Below are positions 47,583-57,833 of a stretch of DNA of 64,000 nt, piece after piece (position 1 is the first letter of the stretch; each line of letters begins with the position of its first letter). A program made the translations under genes and the position numbers. Source of the stretch: Gordionus sp. m RMFG-2023 (Eukaryota > Nematomorpha > Gordioida > Chordodea > Parachordodidae); NCBI RefSeq assembly GCF_954871325.1, contig NC_088775.1, positions 73,633,561-73,697,560 on the forward strand, read 5' to 3'. The notes beneath the pieces were generated by a model that saw only the letters and a list, made by a program, of their open reading frames with translations, searched no databases and was not told where the DNA came from.

Positions 47583-49110
47583 CAGTAGCGTCACCTGAAA
47601 AATTTGAATAGCCCCCTGAAGCAAAATTTTTTTTTAAATGGCTCCTTAATATCCCTCTGGACTAAAAAAAATTCTTTTTAATGGCTCCTTAATATCCCTC
47701 TGAACTAAAAATTAATTATTTTGATAGTCCCCTAAACGATTTCTATTATAAATCTATTAAGTATTATATATAGATTTGATTTTATTATTTAAAAATTAAT
47801 AAGTCTATCTAAATTTTTATTAAATGAGTGCTATTTTAATTATTAAATTAGCTTAATACATATAAATTATATTTTCACTATGTCAGTTTGCAATCAAACT
47901 CTGTGTTAAAAATGGAATATCAATATCACTCATAATGTCTAAATATCAATGTAACATTAACAGTTGAAGCTTAATTGATTTTTATTATTTAAATTATTTA
48001 ATAACCCTAATTAAAAAATATTATCATTTATTATTTGAAAACTAACAAATTTAATATTGTAAATACCCGAGTTATAAATCACTAATTATTCATTTTTAAA
48101 TTTAATTACCACGCCTCTTTCTAAAAATATTTTCAAGGTCCAAACAAGTATAAGAAATTTCTTTATAAAAAGTAAGTAGACATATAGTTGATAATCCTTT
48201 AATATATAGGACTGGTTATAAAATATTAGGTAAAATTCTACTTTTACAGATATACAGGTAATATAGATATCTTTTTTTCCTTCTCTTTTTTTACCTGTTT
48301 TTAGAAAAGCTATTTCTTCTTTGAAAAACAGTTTTGAGTTAAATTTTTAATACGAGTATATTATTGATATTATTACAAACTACTATTATTTTCCTAATAT
48401 TCCAACTAGAGGCGACAATGATATATAAAATCTTAATTGCTTTCATCATATCTCTCTGGTCATTATTTTCTAGCTATTAAATTATTCACTTCTAATATGG
48501 CATCCTTATCGTATAATAACTCAAGGCTTCAATATATTTGCATAATTATTTCTTCTAAAGATTTTTAGTGTTTCTGGAAATTTAATCTCACATTGATTTT
48601 CTCGATTAACTTATTTAACTTCTATAATATCTCTAAGTGGAAGCTCTAACTACCATATAGTTTTATGATTTGAATTTATATTATCTTCTTAGACAATTAT
48701 TGATTTAGTTAAGCCTACAAATTTTTTCTTATTAGTGATGCAACATTGTCTAAAATGGTAACACAACGTTATATTAATTTCATTACCTTCTGTCAATGTA
48801 GGTTACCAAAAATTATATTGCCTTGTGTGGTTTTTAAAAACCACTATCAATTGGTGTATGAATTAATTAACCCTTTTTATAACTATAATTTTTGAGACGT
48901 AATTTTATATCTGTAATTAAAAATATTTAAAATTGTAATAAATGGATAAATATTTTGTAAAAAGTATTATCTTTAGAAATGTCTTGTATTTTTTTATTTT
49001 CATTATTTGCAATTGTATGCATAATTAATGGCAAAATATGCCTCCCCCCTCCCCCCATAAATTTTTTTTAGTTGAGCCTCCTGAGATTGTAAAGGTTAGT
49101 TATGCCCCTG
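47583..49110. mobile_element. hAT derivative with exact 8-bp target duplication
   Basis: Left end CAGTAGCGTCACC, right end GGTTAGTTATGCCCCTG. ATTGTAAC flanks both ends (47,575-47,582 and 49,111-49,118). A 60-bp block (GGCTCCTTAATATCCCTCTG) is tandemly repeated near the left end, and a poly-C tract lies inside the right end. No convincing transposase remains. Lies in the intron between Ig exons. Confidence 0.85.
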
Positions 49111-49639
49111 ATTGTAACAATGATTTTAAAAAACAAAAAAATGTAACGTTTGTTTTTTTTTCGATTGTTATTTTCCCAAAAATAGCACAAATAATTCCCA
49201 TCATTTATAAATTTCAGGGAATATCCAGCGAAAATTTATCATCTGCCAGAAAATTAATCATTTTTTATCTATTTCAAAAAGATTTCTCATCTTACTTAAA
49301 GTTTAAAAGAAGGTAAGTATTTCAATTAAATTAAATTCCATCAGCTATCTCAACTTTAAATTAATTGTGAATTTTTATAGAGGATAATCTAATGGTATTA
49401 TAGACAATTTCAATATAATGTCTTGAAGAACATTGTGAAGAAAAATAGATATCATGTTTTCTAAAAAGTAGAAAAGATGAAAATTAATTTGAAAAGCAAG
49501 AATATTTATGAACTACTGTTGATATCTTGTCACCAAGAACCAGGAGCTTTATCGGTGTTACAGTCATTGCTTAATAAATTAATTTTTGCTGAATAGTATA
49601 TTAAATATTAATGTTATAAGAAATATTTAAAGACAATTT

Positions 49640-49890
49640 TCCAAGAATGTCTTATGCCCTGGCATGTAAAAAAAATCCCAGACAACTTATGGGAAATCAC
49701 TAAACCTATTAACGGTGTAACAATGTTAACGCGAATAACCTTTTAACCCTTTAGCATAAAGATCCTTAATTCTAATGTGAAGATGTATTTTATTTATGAT
49801 TTCTTATTTATGTTCAACTTTGATAATCTTCCTTGTTTGCCATATTTTGCCAAAGAACCATTTTTTACCCAAAAATTATAAAATTACCTA
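49640..49890. repeat. Family C element fragment (left part)
   Basis: GGTGTAACAATGTTAACGCGAATAACC and CATATTTTGCCAAAGAACC follow the order seen in family C copy 2. The right part is missing. Confidence 0.6.
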
Positions 49891-50079
49891 CTGTTAGCCA
49901 TGGAAGGTATTAATATTGAATCTGGGTCATCGACTGATTACAATTATTGGTACCGTAACAGACAATCCAATTTTTTCCTGTATTCAAAAATGTTGGTGTA
50001 AGCTTCGATAAAAATGATAAAGTAAATGGGGATGAAATTAATTTATACTAATATTTGATATTGATTTAATATCTATCTA

Positions 50080-50930
50080 TTATGTATTTTATTCCTAGAT
50101 GATGTTATTATTAACAATTATTACATTCCCACATCATTTGGAAAACTATGGGAAATGGCTCATAGACTTAAATCAGCGGAAATAGTAAAAATATTTTGTG
50201 ATTATGTTATCTGTGCCTTGTGTTATAAGGTGGAATTTGATATGATGCCTTAATAGATAATATTAAGCATATTTCTAAATTAAGCTTATTGTTTGAATAA
50301 TATTTTTTACAGAAAACTGTAAAATTCTACCTCCCATGGCAATTGCCTTCAATACATTTCAGAGGGAAAAGAATGGTATTATGGGGATTTGGTTCCAATA
50401 TTATTTCCTTCTAAAAAGATTTTATTAGAATGGCATACTCCCCCTCCCCTGTTTCTTTCTGCACCTCTTCCAAAGGCTATCATGATTAGGCTTTTATTTT
50501 TTTGAGTTTGCTTAAAAAACTCAGCCTCCTTAGCTTTAATTTAGATCCATATTTTAAACTTAGATGGGTTGTATCAATAACAAAATAATTTAAATTATTA
50601 ATAATGAAACCGTTTCAATAAACACTTCTAAATATTAAAGACCAGAGATTTCGAAAACAATTTTTCGAATTTAAGAGTTTTACCTCTATCTTAAATCCAA
50701 TTAATGATATTAATGATATTGAACCTAAGGGGTTTGCTTATCTAAAAGATGATAGAGATCAAATTAATACGCTGAAAAATTTCCCAATAATTAAAGAGGT
50801 GTTTTTGAAATATAACATTTTGTTTGTCTTCCTCAGGACTTATAGAAAGACCATTTAATTTTCCAACTTTGCTAAATTAAATAACGACCTGTTTGAAAAA
50901 GTGACACTTCTAAAAAAAATTAAACCATTT
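50080..50930 (+). pseudogene. hAT transposase relic
   Basis: Plus-strand pieces in family order. LPPMAIAFNTFQREKNGIMG is at 50.32-50.39 kb (family norm: PxAxALDxLQxEKNxYxG). EPKGFAYLKDDRDQINTLKN, then FPIIKEVFLKYN, is at 50.72-50.82 kb. A degraded hATC end with LNNDLFEKVTLLKK is at 50.88-50.92 kb. Broken by stops. No termini found. A poly-C tract is at 50,440. Lies in a presumed intron. Confidence 0.7.
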
Positions 50931-51245
50931 TTTAAAATACCATTGGTTGACCAGAGTAAAAAAAAATCTTTAAATGTTAATGTCTCTAATATCTAATTAT
51001 ATTTATAATTGTGTAGGCTTTGGACCTACTTGCAACTCTAGCCTTAAAAAGGATTGTATTTTCCATAAAATAATAATACTTTATAAAATTACAATTATAA
51101 ATGGTAAATCTAAAAATTCTATATTCATTTATAAATTAAAAATGCTAAATTAAATGCACAAGTTTAATTATTTTTTAAATATAATCTTATTAAGAGATCT
51201 ATTCTAAATTATAATTTTCCTTTTTTTTCCAATGAACGATCAAAG

Positions 51246-51490
51246 AATTAGGTACAAACGCGAAATATCAAAATTTTATGGGATGGTATATAGATGGTGA
51301 CAAATGGTGGTATAGTCAGGAAAGTAAAATAAATCTTCCAAAATTAGGAACAAACTGTGATATGACTTTTATATGCAAATTAAATGGGAGTATAGAACCT
51401 TATACAAATATTGAAAATGATATCATTACCAATATCCCTTTCCATATTATATGTTACAGTAATTATGATCCTATTATTTATAATTTTTAG
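51246..51490 (+). CDS. Immunoglobulin-domain exon 3 (end of one Ig, start of the next)
   Basis: After AG at 51,244-51,245 (phase 1) the frame reads FMGWYIDGDKWWYSQ (strand C), GTNCDMTFICKLNG (strand F Cys), a linker, then TNIPFHIICYSNYDP (strand B of the next Ig). It ends with TAG at 51,488-51,490 directly before GTCTAA. The next exon supplies the missing WYKNEKK strand C, so this exon should splice onto it. The only in-phase donor sits just after the stop codon, so I cannot complete the join. Either the donor is non-canonical, the copy is damaged, or reading to this stop gives a truncated soluble form. Confidence 0.55.
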
Positions 51491-51704
51491 GTCTAATATA
51501 TTTATCCATTTTACCTTTTCCAACTTTACCCGTTATGTCTAATTCACATAGAAATGGTGAAAAAAAAACAATTTTTAAAACATTATTTAAAAATAAGGCT
51601 GCAAAATTAATTTTTTTTTATTTGTAATATAGTAACCCAAATAATCTTGGAAAGAATTATAATTAAATTAAGATTAATTAAAGTATACGATAGAAATATC
51701 AGTG

Positions 51705-51805
51705 ATTTGTATGCCCAGCCCGGAAACCCAATTCGGAACGGATCAAAATTTAAAAATCAGGACCCGGCAATTTTGAAAATTCTGGGCTGGGCTGTATGAT
51801 GATCG
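51705..51805. repeat. Short inverted repeat
   Basis: ATGCCCAGCCCGGAAACCC and TTCTGGGCTGGGCTGTAT are near-mirror ends of a 90-bp GC-richer patch, likely a small MITE or hAT-end remnant. Confidence 0.5.
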
Positions 51806-52313
51806 ACTTATTAAGCCCGATGATATCCAATCTTTCCTGAGAAATTTAGTTTAATAATATCTTTGAGATAGTTAATGAAAAACATTCAAATTTTATTTAA
51901 AAGATATATATATTGCCAATGAATATGACAAAATTTGGCAATCAAATCCTTTGGTATTGAGTATTAACATAAAAACGCAATCCTACGTCGAAATAAGTAT
52001 TACCAAGGTTTATAATATATTTTAATATTTTTACAAAATGACCTGTTAGGTTATGACTAGCCTAATTGAAATTTCACTAAAATAGCAATTAGTTTATTAT
52101 TATTTAGATATTTTAATATAAAAAGGAATGTTTTCGAAGGTATATTACGTTACAGTCTAGATTATATTTAACTATTCATCAATTACATGAACAATTATTT
52201 TTATTCGCACTTGGTAATTAACCTTTTAGTAATTATAGTCCAAACTTCTTATTTTAAGAAAAATAAATAATATATAAATTTTAGTTTTATATACTACTAT
52301 TGCTACATTTTAG

Positions 52314-52503
52314 ATTATATGGTATAAAAATGAAAAGAAAATACACGAATCGAATGTGAGTAAAAACTATCGCATAGATTCTATAGATTGTGCAAAACAC
52401 ATAGGTGTATATAAATGCGAGGCTACATTTTCTTTTACTATTCCTTTCCAAATAACCAAAAAAGTAAAAGATGCCGCCATTTTTTGCATCACTTCCCGAT
52501 CAT
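52314..52503 (+). CDS. Immunoglobulin-domain exon 4, membrane-proximal
   Basis: 190 nt between CTACATTTTAG| (52,313, phase 0) and GATCAT|GTATGA (52,504, phase 1). It reads IIWYKNEKKIHESN (strand C), IDSIDCAKHIGVYKCEATFS (strands E-F with the G-V-Y-K-C core) and FQITKKVKDAA. This is the second half of an Ig fold whose first half is at the end of the exon at 51,246. Splicing to the next exon makes a Cys codon and leads into a basic juxtamembrane stretch and a membrane helix. Confidence 0.75.
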
Positions 52504-52586
52504 GTATGAATAAAGTTGTAATAATTATTTTTATAAAGAATTATTATATGTTTCATTTTAATTTGTTTTATTTTTGTTAATTACAG

Positions 52587-52718
52587 GCATTAAAGAAGTT
52601 AGTAATTTTATTAGAAAGAAAAAAAAAGATACAATGTATGCTGGTATAACGTTTTGTGTCTCTTTAATAATATTATTCATGTCCATTTTTTATTCATTTT
52701 ATGTTGGAGATCCTATAG
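52587..52718 (+). CDS. Transmembrane exon
   Basis: 132 nt between TTAATTACAG| (52,586) and CCTATAG|GTGAAT (52,719), phase 1 at both ends. It reads IKEVSNFIRKKKKD, then YAGITFCVSLIILFMSIFYS and FYVGDPIG. One hydrophobic helix of about 22 residues. The basic residues lie on its N-terminal side here, which is the opposite of the usual rule for type I proteins, so orientation is inferred from the Ig domains rather than from charge. Confidence 0.75.
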
Positions 52719-52769
52719 GTGAATATAAAATTCTCTAATGTGCGTATATATTGCTTTTTAATGATATAG

Positions 52770-52877
52770 GTTTTATGCAAAAGTTTTATAAAAAAGAATC
52801 CGTCGATTTCTATTATTCTACTTCGTACTATTACCCCGTAGACGAATTTCAAAATGTAGAATTTTCAGATATGTATG
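52770..52877 (+). CDS. Cytoplasmic tail exon, tyrosine-rich
   Basis: 108 nt between AATGATATAG| (52,769) and ATATG|GTAAGA (52,878), phase 1 at both ends. It reads FMQKFYKKESVDFYYSTSYY and then YPVDEFQNVEFSDMYG. Seven tyrosines in 36 residues, several next to acidic residues, would suit phosphotyrosine signalling or endocytic sorting. No exact ITAM or ITIM spacing. Confidence 0.65.
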
Positions 52878-53792
52878 GTAAGAAAAATATACCTTTCCAA
52901 ATTATTGAAAATTATATGAAAATATATTATATATGTCTAAACGAAATATGGAATCCATGGCTCTTTGGAATTTCAATTTTAAATCATAAATAATATGGGC
53001 AAATTTTAAATTTTAAAAAATGCATTTGTCTCGAAATGTATTCCACCCAGCTTATAAAAATACTAATACTATAAATTCTAGACAATTTTGCCGTTAACAT
53101 TTGGTTTATACGCTTAATTTATTTTAATTACTACATTTCATGCAAATTAAACATATACAAAATTTCATGTAAAAACTATCTTAGGGTAGATATATATGTA
53201 CATTATATATTATGGAACATATTTTCGATCAAATCAGAATTTATAAATGTAATCGCTTAAATAAATGATATTAAATGAGATATTCTGCATACCCATAGTT
53301 TCCATGTCCCGTAACGACCTAACTACCTTTTCTACACCCTTTGATTGGTTTTTTAAACTAATATTTTAATATTAATAGGAATCTTCAATAAGAAAATTCA
53401 AAAATTCTTTCTTTATATCAAATTTAAAACTATTAACGTATACTGATTGATTTTGAATAAATAAAATATATATTGATTTAATAAAAAATATAAATGGTAT
53501 ACAAAATTTTAATTATTTAAAATGGATTAGGACAAGGAGTGAAGCCTCTTAAATTTGATTATAGCTCAAAACAGGAAGACCTTTTGAAATCAACATAAAC
53601 ATGTTTTATAAATCATAGACCATCGTATATTTTTTAAGAAAAAAATAGATATCCTTAATTGACTAATTTGAATTAAGCACAATTATGAATTAAACACAAT
53701 TATCAATATTTAAATAATGATGATTATTTAAGGTAAATCTAATAAATTATAAATGATAAAAATTAGCAAATTTGGAATGTGTTAATTTTCAG

Positions 53793-53854
53793 CCAACATA
53801 CATTCTAGTTATTCCTCACATTTGCCACTATTTTTTACATTTTTTTGCATATAA
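53793..53854 (+). CDS. Possible last exon of the receptor
   Basis: The acceptor GTGTTAATTTTCAG (to 53,792) enters in phase 1, matching the previous exon, and the frame stops at 53,852-53,854: ANIHSSYSSHLPLFFTFFCI. Supported only by splice signal and phase; other continuations are possible. Confidence 0.35.
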
Positions 53855-54499
53855 CACACTGACTTTAATTTATATTTCTTTTTGGCTCAAATTCTTTTTT
53901 TATGTTAATCTTAGAATTTTGTTTACAGCTTTTATCGGACAAAAAATTTTGACATTTTATCCATGCCCCAAGTTGATATCTTATTTTATAAATCATTAAT
54001 CCTAGACTATGCCTATCATTAATTTACTCAATTCGTTGTTTAAAATAATTTGACGAATGTACAATTTTCGTAAATTTTTTTCAAATCATAAATTTTAGTA
54101 ATTACTTACTCTAATCAAATATTTTATTTTTTTTATGGCATTGGCACAAATGATAATTTGGCTTGATTGCAAAAAGTAAATTGTATGATTATGCAATCAG
54201 TACAAGAAGATATAATAGTGCTCTTTATCGTCTGAACTATATTTTTTTATAGACATTGATTACCATAAATAGCATGTCTCTAAAAATAGAAAATTAGAAA
54301 AACTATGCCTTTTTTAAAAATAAATATATTTTGAAATTACAATTAGTTAATCTTGTTACTATTGTATTTTACTAACAATTTTAAAAATGTAAATAAAATT
54401 GTGTGCAACGAATACTAAATTATTCCATAATTTATGAAGCAATATAAATATTTAGTTATATTTAATTTTCTGAGACCTGTGCAGGATTCCCTTTTAGTT
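53855..54499. other. Non-coding stretch
   Basis: AT-rich, no coding frame or recognised repeat; presumed 3' flank of the receptor gene. Confidence 0.4.
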
Positions 54500-55287
54500 A
54501 AGGGCGTACGTAGTAAAGGGAGGGGTAGGGGGCAAATCCCCTCAAAGCCGAATCTGGCTAAAATATCTTTCAAATATTTTGCTGATTCCTTCATATTTTG
54601 CATATATATATCCTAATTTACATTTAATTATCACTTTCGCAGCAAAAATAAATACCCTTCTAATTTATTCTATGAATTAATATAGATTTCAAATTTTCCT
54701 CTGCATTATATTTACCTATAATTTTAAAATTTCCCACCAAATTATGTGAAACCTTTTCAGTAAAATATTTCAAAAAAATAACAACGATATGATTGAGACT
54801 AAAAGAATAGCTGAAAGCATTATATTGAAACTTAAGGAAATCAAGAAGGCAAATGTAGATGACGAAATTCATAAATTATAAGTCATTGTTGAGTCAAAAT
54901 CAGAGCTTTAGAATTCAATATTTGTCTGTCTCAACTCGCAGCAAGGCAAGTTCATCGTTCCAATACTAATATAAGGTCAGTCTAAGCATATTACAAAATA
55001 AATCTCTTTATCCCCCACTTAAATACTTTTATAACTCAAATGAATGGAAGGGTCTCGATTATGGCTACACTTACAAATCACTAATACCGCAGATCCTTCC
55101 AAATATATTTCAAATCTTGGTAGACAAAAATTAAACATTTGTCAGATTTTTATTGTGAGGATGTTAATCCTATGATGTATTACTAGATGAATGCAAACTA
55201 TGGTATAAAAGGTTAACTGTGGTTGATTAAGTTCCAAAAAATGGTATTTTCTTCTTTAACAAGAATTAAACATACCTGAGAAAGAGA

Positions 55288-55482
55288 GTTGTTAAATAGC
55301 TTGATATGAGCCGATTTTTAAAAACGGCTAACTCAATAATGTAACCAAAAAGAATGTGCGAATAGATGTCCAAACCTCTGTGTTATCTATGAGCAAAATC
55401 TTCAGCTTGCATAATATTTTTCTGGATAAAATGCTAGTTCGCCGTTTTTATATATCGGTTCAATTGAGGCGTTTATCAACAC
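55288..55482. mobile_element. MITE family A inside hAT copy d
   Basis: Starts GTTGTTAAATAGCTTGATAT, ends GAGGCGTTTATCAACAC. It sits just before CTACTACCTCTGAAAATAGA, the same place as in copy c. Confidence 0.8.
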
Positions 55483-55940
55483 TATTCAGAACTACTACCT
55501 CTGAAAATAGATTGATTGTGATAGCCCTTCTTAATATACATAGGGAATTGACAATAACAACTATTAAATTATTAAGAAATAAGTTCAATCCCAAAGAAGA
55601 AATTTGTAATATGCTTCTTAATTATTTTTTTCAAGTATATTTTGTAAGTTTATATACATGTAATAATTTTAAGAATATTTTTCTGTATTTTAATCTATAT
55701 TAAATATATCAAATTTTTAATGCTTAAAAAGTTTATTTTTTACAAAGTTCCTTTCCGATACATTTATTTTTTAATGATTCATACGCCATAGTGAGTCTGG
55801 AGATTTTGCTCTTAGACATCATATAGGTTTGGACCTCTATTTGTAAAATCTCGAGGCCTCATTCTATTATTTTGCCTAAAATATTAATCAAGCGGTTTTT
55901 AAAAATAAACTAAATCAGGCAACATTAATACGCCAATTAT

Positions 55941-56290
55941 ATATGTTAGCATCCATGTTTTATTTCCCTGCGCTGTGTTATTTTTTCAACTTTAAATAAT
56001 ATTTTGAGAACGTTTTTTAAATTTAAAATTAGATTTCATCGCCAGCATGCTTAGAATATCTATCTTATGATTGATATATATTTTTTGTTTGAGTCATTTA
56101 TAATTTATATAAAAAATTTATGGAAAAACTAATATAAATTTTTTAAATTTATGGTAAAATTTTCTGAAATTCATAGGGTAGGTATTCCAAACATGATGGA
56201 ATACATTTCTGGTAAAATTAGATTTTTATATTTAAAATAACGCGCTCAAAAAATGATTTAGCCAGAAAAAACATATTCAGGCTAACATAT
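55941..56290. mobile_element. MITE family B copy 2
   Basis: Left end ATATGTTAGCATCCATG, right end CAGGCTAACATAT, with long imperfect inverted arms including CCAAACATGATGGAATACAT. Matches the copy at 7,329-7,682. Confidence 0.75.
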
Positions 56291-56740
56291 ACATTTAATA
56301 TTTTATCAATAATTTATATTTGAATTTGCATATTAGAAATTGTCAATATTTTATAGTTCTTAATAAATTAATGAAACTTAAGATATTCTTAAATAACTTC
56401 TAGAATATTTTTTTAAATTTAATGACAACCCCCCCCCCCTCTACTTCCACAGAAAATTCTTGGGTACACGCCTGGTAAAGGTATTAACTTCCAATACCTT
56501 TTATTTTATAAGTAAAATTTGTTTCAAATTATTAGAATATACATTTTGAAAAAGAAAAAAAAATAGAGGTAATTGATTTTCTTGATTTATGGGTGAAAAC
56601 GGGTTGTTGGCAAAATTATCAAACCAAGAACATTTTATAAAAGATGAAAATATAAATTTGTATCTAAGAATACATCTTCACACCAAATGAAAGGTAATTT
56701 TGGTCAAGGATAAAAAATTTATACGAGTTTACATGGTTAC

Positions 56741-57833
56741 TAGAGGTCTGCAGTTGGAGAATTTTTTCTCACAAGTCCGCCTGACCAAATTTTAAAAATT
56801 TTAACCCACCCAACCATCCCATATTTTTAAAAAAATATACCAGCCCGCCTGCCCATTAGTCTAAAATTCTTTGCCCATAAAAGAATAATTTAGTTTCAGT
56901 GTTACACCCCTACAAAAAATTTTTTATACTTTAGGAAATTACTATTAAGCATAAAAAAATATTAAATAAATTACGGATAAGGAATTTATTTGATCAAATA
57001 AAATATTTATGAAAAAAATATATATAATGAATATTTATTTATATTATTTGTAATTATAATGCAAAATAATGAATCCACATTTTCTGGATTCAAACACGTT
57101 CATCTTTGCTCTAAACGCTTCCAGCAACGCCAAATCGTCTTTTAGAAGAAGCAATAGTTGCTGGAATTGCCAAAATTTTTCTAGATAATCTTGATAGCAT
57201 TGGTAAAATTTCTTCTCGTTTCCGTATCCGTTTGAAGTTTATCTACTTCCTTAAGTAAGATCCTTAAATAAAAAGGATATAATTAATAATAAATAAATAA
57301 TAGTAATTTAAAATTTAAATTAATTGTTTATAAATTATAAACTTAAGTAGCCTAAAATCTTGCTAAATTATACAAACAAACTCTTTAGGACATAAATATT
57401 TTTCTATTTCATTAGGTACGATGCTCTCCTCTATAATAACTTAATCCTCCCATCTGTTGATTTAATGTTGAAGTGGATGCTATCTATTTTAAACATTGTC
57501 TTATAATTTAATACCCTTTAATTGACTTCTCTTTGCTTTTGGGAAAAAGGGTAAAATCATCCATGTCGATGTTATATTCTTCCATGCATGTTTTCAATAT
57601 AATATTTTTACTTCATTACCCTACGACAACATTCTCAGTTGTAGAAAAAATTTGGTAGAAATTTTATGGAGCATATTGTTTTAAAATGTTTACATGATTT
57701 TAAAGAAATAAAAGTTGAAAATTTTTAACCCGCCAGCTGTTTAAATTTTCTACCCGCCCACTCACCCATTTTTTAAAAATTTTTAGTCTGCCTGCCCACT
57801 TAGATAGACGAGCCCGCCCATTTTAGACCTCTA
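56741..57833. mobile_element. hAT-like element with CCCGCC-rich ends
   Basis: Left end TAGAGGTCTGCAGTTGG and right end GCCCATTTTAGACCTCTA are inverted. Both subterminal regions repeat CCCGCCYGCCCA motifs. Similar in style to the TAGAGGTGGGCG element at 13,427. No transposase seen in the 1.1 kb. The flanking 8-mers do not match. Confidence 0.65.

Larger units (their letters stand above)
54500..56474 (+). mobile_element. hAT element (copy d), with nested MITEs
   Basis: Starts near AGGGCGTACGTAGTAAAGGG and ends GGGTACACGCCTG, with G-rich and C-rich tracts just inside the ends. It aligns along its length with copy c at 32.4/37.1 kb (for example TAGCTGAAAGCATTATATT). At 55.49-55.6 kb the plus strand reads TTSENRLIVIALLNIHRELT and then TITTIKLLRNKF, a hATC end of the ZMYM1-like type. 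It holds MITE A at 55,288-55,482, a MITE A fragment near 55.8 kb and MITE B at 55,941-56,290. The transposase is decayed; target duplication not found. Confidence 0.8.

Noticed and set aside
49038-49316. Open frame starting MPPPSPHKFFLVEPPE as an exon
   Set aside because: It starts inside the poly-C end of the hAT at 47,583-49,110 and runs across its target duplication.
53772-53999. Hydrophobic plus-strand frame as a second membrane protein
   Set aside because: It overlaps the possible last receptor exon in another frame; T-rich DNA yields such frames by chance.
54415-54616. Complementary frames on both strands at the hAT start
   Set aside because: Both come from the G-rich terminus of hAT copy d.
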